A stretch of 64,000 nt of DNA, from positions 62,001 to 126,000 of the forward strand of contig JBHENC010000009.1 in the NCBI GenBank assembly GCA_046262295.1. Direction: 5' to 3'. Below are positions 60,021 to 64,000 of the stretch, piece after piece. The translations under genes were made by a program, and so were the position numbers. The notes beneath the pieces are model-generated. The model ran no database searches and had not been told where the DNA came from. It saw only the letters and a list, made by a program, of their open reading frames with translations. This DNA is from JBHENC01 sp046262295 (lineage in GTDB: Bacteria > Acidobacteriota > Blastocatellia > Pyrinomonadales > Pyrinomonadaceae). Within the stretch, counting starts at the first letter, position 1. Each line of letters starts with the position of its first letter.

Positions 60021-62306
60021 ATGGGTATACAAGCGCTGGTCGAGCCTGTGTCCTGCGCGCCGCTGGAGTTATGGGCGGGTGTCGAATGTACGGTCAATCG
60101 AGTCGGCGACGACTATTTCGACCAAATTAAAAGCAGCGGCCACGATGCTCGCCTCACGGACTTGGACGCTTTCGCAGAATTAGGCGTGCGTGCTTTGCGC
60201 TACCCCGTGCTGTGGGAACGCACTGCGCCCTTTGATTTGCAGCAGGCCGATTGGTCTTGGGCTGACGAGCGTTTGCCGCGTTTGCGGCAACTGGGGGTTC
60301 GACCGATCATCGGTCTCGTTCATCATGGCAGCGGCCCGCGCCACACCAGCCTGCTCGATCCCGAATTTCCACAAAAGCTTGCGCTCTTCGCGCGCGCCGT
60401 CGCAGAGCGTTACGCTTGGGCGGAACATTACACGCCGATCAATGAGCCGCTGACCACCGCGCGCTTCAGCGGATTGTACGGACACTGGTATCCGCACGGG
60501 CGCGACGCCCTGTCGTTTGCGCGCACTCTGCTCACGCAATGCCGCGCGACGGTGCTGGCGATGCGCGCGATTCGTGAAATAAATCCGGCGGCGCAATTAA
60601 TTCAAACGGATGATCTGGGCAAAACTTACAGCACGCGCTCGCTCGCTTATCAGGCCGAATTCGAGAATGAACGCCGCTGGCTCACCTTCGATCTTCTGAC
60701 CGGGCGACTGACTCGCACGCAACCGATGTGGGACTATTTGCGTTGGACGGGCATCGAAGAAGCGGAGCTTGAGTGGTTTCTCGATAATCCGTGTTCCCCG
60801 GATGTCGTCGGTATCAACTACTACATGACGAGCGAGCGTTTTTTGGATGAACGCCTTGAGCGTTACCCGGCTTCCGCGCACGGTGGAAACGGGCAACACT
60901 CGTATTCGGACGTGGAAGCCGTGCGCGTCTGCGCCGAAGGCTTGGCGGGGCCACGCGCGCTTTTGAAAGAGACTTGGGATCGGTATCAACTGCCCCTCGC
61001 CATCACCGAAGCGCATCTGGGCTGCACGCGCGAGGAGCAGCTGCGCTGGCTCAAAGAAGTGTGGGATGCGGCGCGCGGGTTGCGCGAAGAGGGCGTTGAC
61101 GTGCGCGCCGTAACCGCGTGGTCTCTGCTCGGAGCTTATGATTGGAACAGCCTGTTAACGTTCGACGCAGGCCACTACGAGCCGGGCGTCTTCGATTTGC
61201 GTGCGCCTGCACCGCGCCCGACCGCGCTGGCGCGAATGATGCGCGATCTGGCGGCGGGACGCGCGCACGATCATCCGGTGCTGGACGCGCCCGGCTGGTG
61301 GCACAGGCTGACGCGCCTGCATTACCCCGCCGTGAAACGTCGCGCGCGAAATTCCACGCCACATAATCAAGGTGTCAATATGGAGAGAGGAGCAAGCCGC
61401 CCGCTGTTAATCACCGGCGCAACCGGCACGCTCGGAGCCGCCTTTGCGCGGCTCTGCGAAGTGCGCGGCTTATCGTACAGGTTGCTTAATCGTCAACAGT
61501 TGGACATCGCCGATGCGTCGTCAATTAACGCAGCGTTCGGCGAGCATGAACCCTGGGCGATTGTGAACGCGGCGGGCTTCGTTCGCGTAGACGATGCGGA
61601 ATGCGAAGTTGAAAATTGCCGCCGCGAAAACACGACGGGCGCGGCTCTCTTAGCTTCGGCCTGTGCGGAATGCGGAATCTCGCTGCTTACTTTTTCCTCC
61701 GATCTGGTTTTCGACGGCGCAAAGCAAAGCCCGTATGTCGAAAGCGACCGGCCTACGCCGCTCAATATTTACGGGCACAGCAAAGCGGACGCGGAAAGGC
61801 TCGTGCTCGATGCGTTTGCCTCCGCGCTGGTGATTCGCACAAGCGCCTTCTTCGGCCCCTGGGATGACTATAACTTTGTGACGCAAGCCCTGCGCACGCT
61901 TGCACAGGGACGTGTGTTCGTTGCCGCCGACGACGTGACGATTTCGCCGACGTACGTTCCCGATCTTGTTCAGACAAGCCTCGATCTGTTAATTGACGGC
62001 GAGCGCGGCGTGTGGCATCTGGCGAATTCCGGCGCGACGACGTGGGCTGATCTCGCGCGTCGCGTTGCCGAACTCGCGGGATTAGATGCTTCGCTGATTG
62101 AAGCGCGCCGTGCGCACGAACTCGGTTTAGCCGCACCGCGACCGCTCTACACAGTGCTTGCGAGCGAACGCGGCACGCTGCTTTCTTCGCTCGACGATGC
62201 ACTCGTGCGCTATTTAAGAGACTGCGATTCGCGCTGGATGCCGGAAGTCCACGAAGACGATCAACCGCAACCCGCCCGCAAAACTTTTGCCGCCGGAGCG
62301 AAGTAA
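60021..62306 (+). CDS. Fusion of GH1-type glycosidase and RmlD-like sugar-nucleotide reductase
   Basis: The product has 761 residues. Residues 1-430 form a GH1/clan-A barrel: TPINEPL with acid/base Glu142 and LAITEAH with nucleophile Glu330. Residues 460-740 form an SDR domain of the dTDP-4-dehydrorhamnose reductase type: ITGATGTLG (466-472) and the YGHSK motif with Tyr584 and Lys588. The linker is about 25 residues. The protein could coordinate removal of a sugar with sugar-nucleotide reduction, or the barrel may bind a glycan only; both catalytic Glu are present. A second clan-A glycosidase gene follows after 54 bases. Confidence 0.88.
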   Translation: MGIQALVEPVSCAPLELWAGVECTVNRVGDDYFDQIKSSGHDARLTDLDAFAELGVRALRYPVLWERTAPFDLQQADWSWADERLPRLRQLGVRPIIGLVHHGSGPRHTSLLDPEFPQKLALFARAVAERYAWAEHYTPINEPLTTARFSGLYGHWYPHGRDALSFARTLLTQCRATVLAMRAIREINPAAQLIQTDDLGKTYSTRSLAYQAEFENERRWLTFDLLTGRLTRTQPMWDYLRWTGIEEAELEWFLDNPCSPDVVGINYYMTSERFLDERLERYPASAHGGNGQHSYSDVEAVRVCAEGLAGPRALLKETWDRYQLPLAITEAHLGCTREEQLRWLKEVWDAARGLREEGVDVRAVTAWSLLGAYDWNSLLTFDAGHYEPGVFDLRAPAPRPTALARMMRDLAAGRAHDHPVLDAPGWWHRLTRLHYPAVKRRARNSTPHNQGVNMERGASRPLLITGATGTLGAAFARLCEVRGLSYRLLNRQQLDIADASSINAAFGEHEPWAIVNAAGFVRVDDAECEVENCRRENTTGAALLASACAECGISLLTFSSDLVFDGAKQSPYVESDRPTPLNIYGHSKADAERLVLDAFASALVIRTSAFFGPWDDYNFVTQALRTLAQGRVFVAADDVTISPTYVPDLVQTSLDLLIDGERGVWHLANSGATTWADLARRVAELAGLDASLIEARRAHELGLAAPRPLYTVLASERGTLLSSLDDALVRYLRDCDSRWMPEVHEDDQPQPARKTFAAGAK

Positions 62307-62360
62307 TCGAAATATTGCCGATGCTGTTTCAGGATCGAAATAAATCAAGGAAGTAACAAT

Positions 62361-63539
62361 TTGACGGACGAGCCTTTGTTCAAGAGTTTCTTTAGCGGTG
62401 GGCTTGAGTGTTCGACGCATCGCACGCGCGCCGGTCGCCGCCTCGATATGCTCGCCTCCACCGCGCACGATAATTGGACGCGCGCCGATTATTCGCGCTT
62501 GCAAGAGCAGGGTATGCGCACCGTGCGCAGCGGAATTCGCTGGCATTTAATCGAGCGCGAATCCGGCGTTCATGATTTTTCAAGCGTCCTGCCGATGATC
62601 CGCGCCGCACGTGAAACCGGCACGCAGGTGATCTGGGACGTGTGCCATTACGGTTGGCCTGATCGCCTCGATGTCTTCAAACCGGAGTTCGTCAAAAGCT
62701 TTGCGCAACTCTCCCGCGCCTTTGCCCGGCTTTTGTCAAATGAAACCGACAGCGTGCAGTTCATTGCGCCGGTTAACGAAATCTCTTTTCTCGCGTGGGC
62801 AAGCGGCGAAGTCGGCTACTTTTATTCGCGCGACGAAAAGCGCGGTTTCGAGTTGAAGACGCAACTCGTCAGAGCCGCTATCGAAGGCATCGAAGCTGTG
62901 TGGAGCGTGCTTCCGCACACGCGCATACTGCACGCCGACCCGGTCATCCACATCGTTCCCGATTCGGAAAAACCGCTCGAACTAGAAGACGCCGAAGGCC
63001 ACCGCGTCGCGCAGTTTCAAGCATGGGATATGCTTGCCGGGCGAATGTGGCCGCAACTCGGCGGCGCGGAAAAATATCTGGACATCGTCGGCGTCAACTA
63101 CTATCCGCACAATCAATGGATACACAACACGCTGCCCTTTAATCCGCCGGCAGCGATTAACCGCGCGCATCCTTCGTATCGTCCGTTCCGCGAAATCCTG
63201 CGCGAAGTTTACACGCGCTATCGTCGTCCGGTACTCATCGCCGAGACCGGCGCGGAAGGCGACGCGCGCGTTGATTGGTTGCGCTACATCAGCGACGAAG
63301 TCGCCGCCGCGATGCACGACGGCGCGCAAATCAAAGGCATCTGCCTTTACCCGATCATCAATCATCCGGGCTGGGAAGACGACCGCCATTGCCACAACGG
63401 TTTATGGGATTATGCAGATGAGACGGGCGCACGTGAGATTTACGAACCACTCGCGCTCGAACTGCGCGAACAGCAAAAGCGTTTCGCGCAACCAAGCCGC
63501 GCCGCACAAGACGAGCCGTCAACTCTTGTCTACGCATGA
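62361..63539 (+). CDS. Clan-A glycoside hydrolase-like protein
   Basis: The product has 392 residues. It is a TIM barrel with APVNEIS (acid/base candidate Glu140) and VLIAETGAEG (nucleophile candidate Glu295), related to beta-glucosidase-like and GH1/GH5-like proteins. The start is a TTG at 62361 with AAGGAAG about 10 bases upstream. No signal peptide is present, so it acts in the cytoplasm. It is co-transcribed with the GH1-RmlD fusion. The substrate is unknown. Confidence 0.82.
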   Translation: MTDEPLFKSFFSGGLECSTHRTRAGRRLDMLASTAHDNWTRADYSRLQEQGMRTVRSGIRWHLIERESGVHDFSSVLPMIRAARETGTQVIWDVCHYGWPDRLDVFKPEFVKSFAQLSRAFARLLSNETDSVQFIAPVNEISFLAWASGEVGYFYSRDEKRGFELKTQLVRAAIEGIEAVWSVLPHTRILHADPVIHIVPDSEKPLELEDAEGHRVAQFQAWDMLAGRMWPQLGGAEKYLDIVGVNYYPHNQWIHNTLPFNPPAAINRAHPSYRPFREILREVYTRYRRPVLIAETGAEGDARVDWLRYISDEVAAAMHDGAQIKGICLYPIINHPGWEDDRHCHNGLWDYADETGAREIYEPLALELREQQKRFAQPSRAAQDEPSTLVYA

Positions 63540-63612
63540 AGGAAACGAAGGCGCGTCTATGAAAAGCAACGCATTGGAATAGTCAGCTTCAATAATGCAC
63601 CATTCTTTGATG

Positions 63613-64000
63613 TCAGACGTATTGCGCGGCGATGAAGCCGGACGCCCACGCCCACTGAAAATTGTAGCCGCCTAAGTGACCCGTCACGTCAATCACTTCG
63701 CCGATAAAGAAAAGTCCGGGAACAGCGCGCGCTTCCATCGTCTTTGATGAAAGCTCGTGTGTGTCCACGCCGCCGCCGGTCACTTCCGCTTTCCCGTAGC
63801 CTTCAGTCCCGTCCGGCATCAATTCCCATCTGTGCAGTTGGCGCGCGATCCGTTGTATTTCTTCGTTGGAAAGACGATTGACGGGCTTGGACGGCGCATA
63901 GAGTTGACACCATGCCTGTGCAAAGCGTTTGGGCAAGTGTTGGCTGAGCAAATTAGCCAGGTCGATATCGCTCTGTCGCTTCGTTTGAAGAATCTCCAGT
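63613..64000 (-). CDS. HI0933/BaiN-type FAD-dependent oxidoreductase, C-terminal part (5' end outside window)
   Basis: About 129 residues are present; the frame runs off the window at 64000. The end, VTGGGVDTHELSSKTMEARA followed by GLFFIGEVIDVTGHLGGYNF and QWAWASGF, is the typical C-terminus of HI0933-like (YhiN/BaiN) flavoproteins. The substrate of most members is unknown. Confidence 0.9.
   Translation of the reverse strand, partial: LEILQTKRQSDIDLANLLSQHLPKRFAQAWCQLYAPSKPVNRLSNEEIQRIARQLHRWELMPDGTEGYGKAEVTGGGVDTHELSSKTMEARAVPGLFFIGEVIDVTGHLGGYNFQWAWASGFIAAQYV

Noticed and set aside
1..64000. tRNA, rRNA, transposase and attachment sites
   Set aside because: Scanned by eye on both strands; no cloverleaf, rRNA signature, transposase motif or att-like duplication next to an integrase was found.

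Overview
The window is a bacterial chromosomal segment of high GC content (roughly 55-60 % by eye). It is probably from the Acidobacteriota, most likely Blastocatellia-like. The assignment is an inference from gene content: bacillithiol genes (bshC, ypdA-type reductase) in a Gram-negative-style genome with type IV pilins, an O-antigen-ligase-like protein and sigma-54 two-component systems, plus many alternative starts and weak Shine-Dalgarno sites. A run of nine Ns at 26205-26213 shows that this is a scaffolded draft assembly.

Layout. 1-3050: the end of a LolA-like protein, a GT39-like membrane glycosyltransferase and a small membrane protein. 3146-7614 (minus strand): the translation cluster rplM-rpsI-rpsB-tsf-pyrH-frr, with inverted-repeat elements in two spacers. 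7819-15820: an M48 protease, a 1219-residue BrxC/PglY/DUF6079-like ATPase overlapping a DUF2520 oxidoreductase, and an ACT-domain malic enzyme. 15833-23337: an Mrr-type restriction enzyme, a bacillithiol-disulfide reductase divergent from bshC, an exported protein, mutL and a HAD phosphatase.

23845-32700 is the most unusual region. A structured leader and a small Tat-signal protein precede a large secreted multidomain protein of about 889 residues, after correction of an assembly gap. A 398-bp segment inside that gene, coding for a Cys-rich linker and a Big2-like domain, recurs three more times downstream at about 98 % identity, always on the same strand. Two of the extra copies are headless and run into completely different C-terminal tips of about 235-255 residues. 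Each of the three tips is followed by a different gene for a signal-peptide or membrane-anchored protein. The fourth copy is decayed. This looks like a tip-exchange cassette array similar in architecture to Rhs/CDI orphan tips, but built on a secreted Ig-like protein. Two tips resemble double-psi beta-barrel cell-wall proteins.

32720-41561: a split acyl-CoA carboxylase (carrier and biotin carboxylase), small membrane proteins, a CDP-alcohol phosphatidyltransferase, hemerythrin, GreA, an HD-GYP response regulator and a B12-binding radical SAM enzyme. 41721-47443: NtrC-type regulator with a degenerate kinase, then a receiver, an RsbRD-N protein and a hybrid-length sensor kinase. 47528-53198: a membrane-anchored protein, an ABC-2 exporter with a TPR protein, and an O-antigen-ligase/TPR protein. 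53271-58829: two tandem, almost identical pilA genes with matching sigma-54-like sites, a class III cyclase and a PilR/PilS-like pair. 58958-64000: a SWIM zinc-finger protein, a GH1-RmlD fusion followed by a second clan-A glycosidase, and the end of an HI0933/BaiN-type flavoprotein. No tRNA, rRNA, CRISPR array or transposase was recognised.
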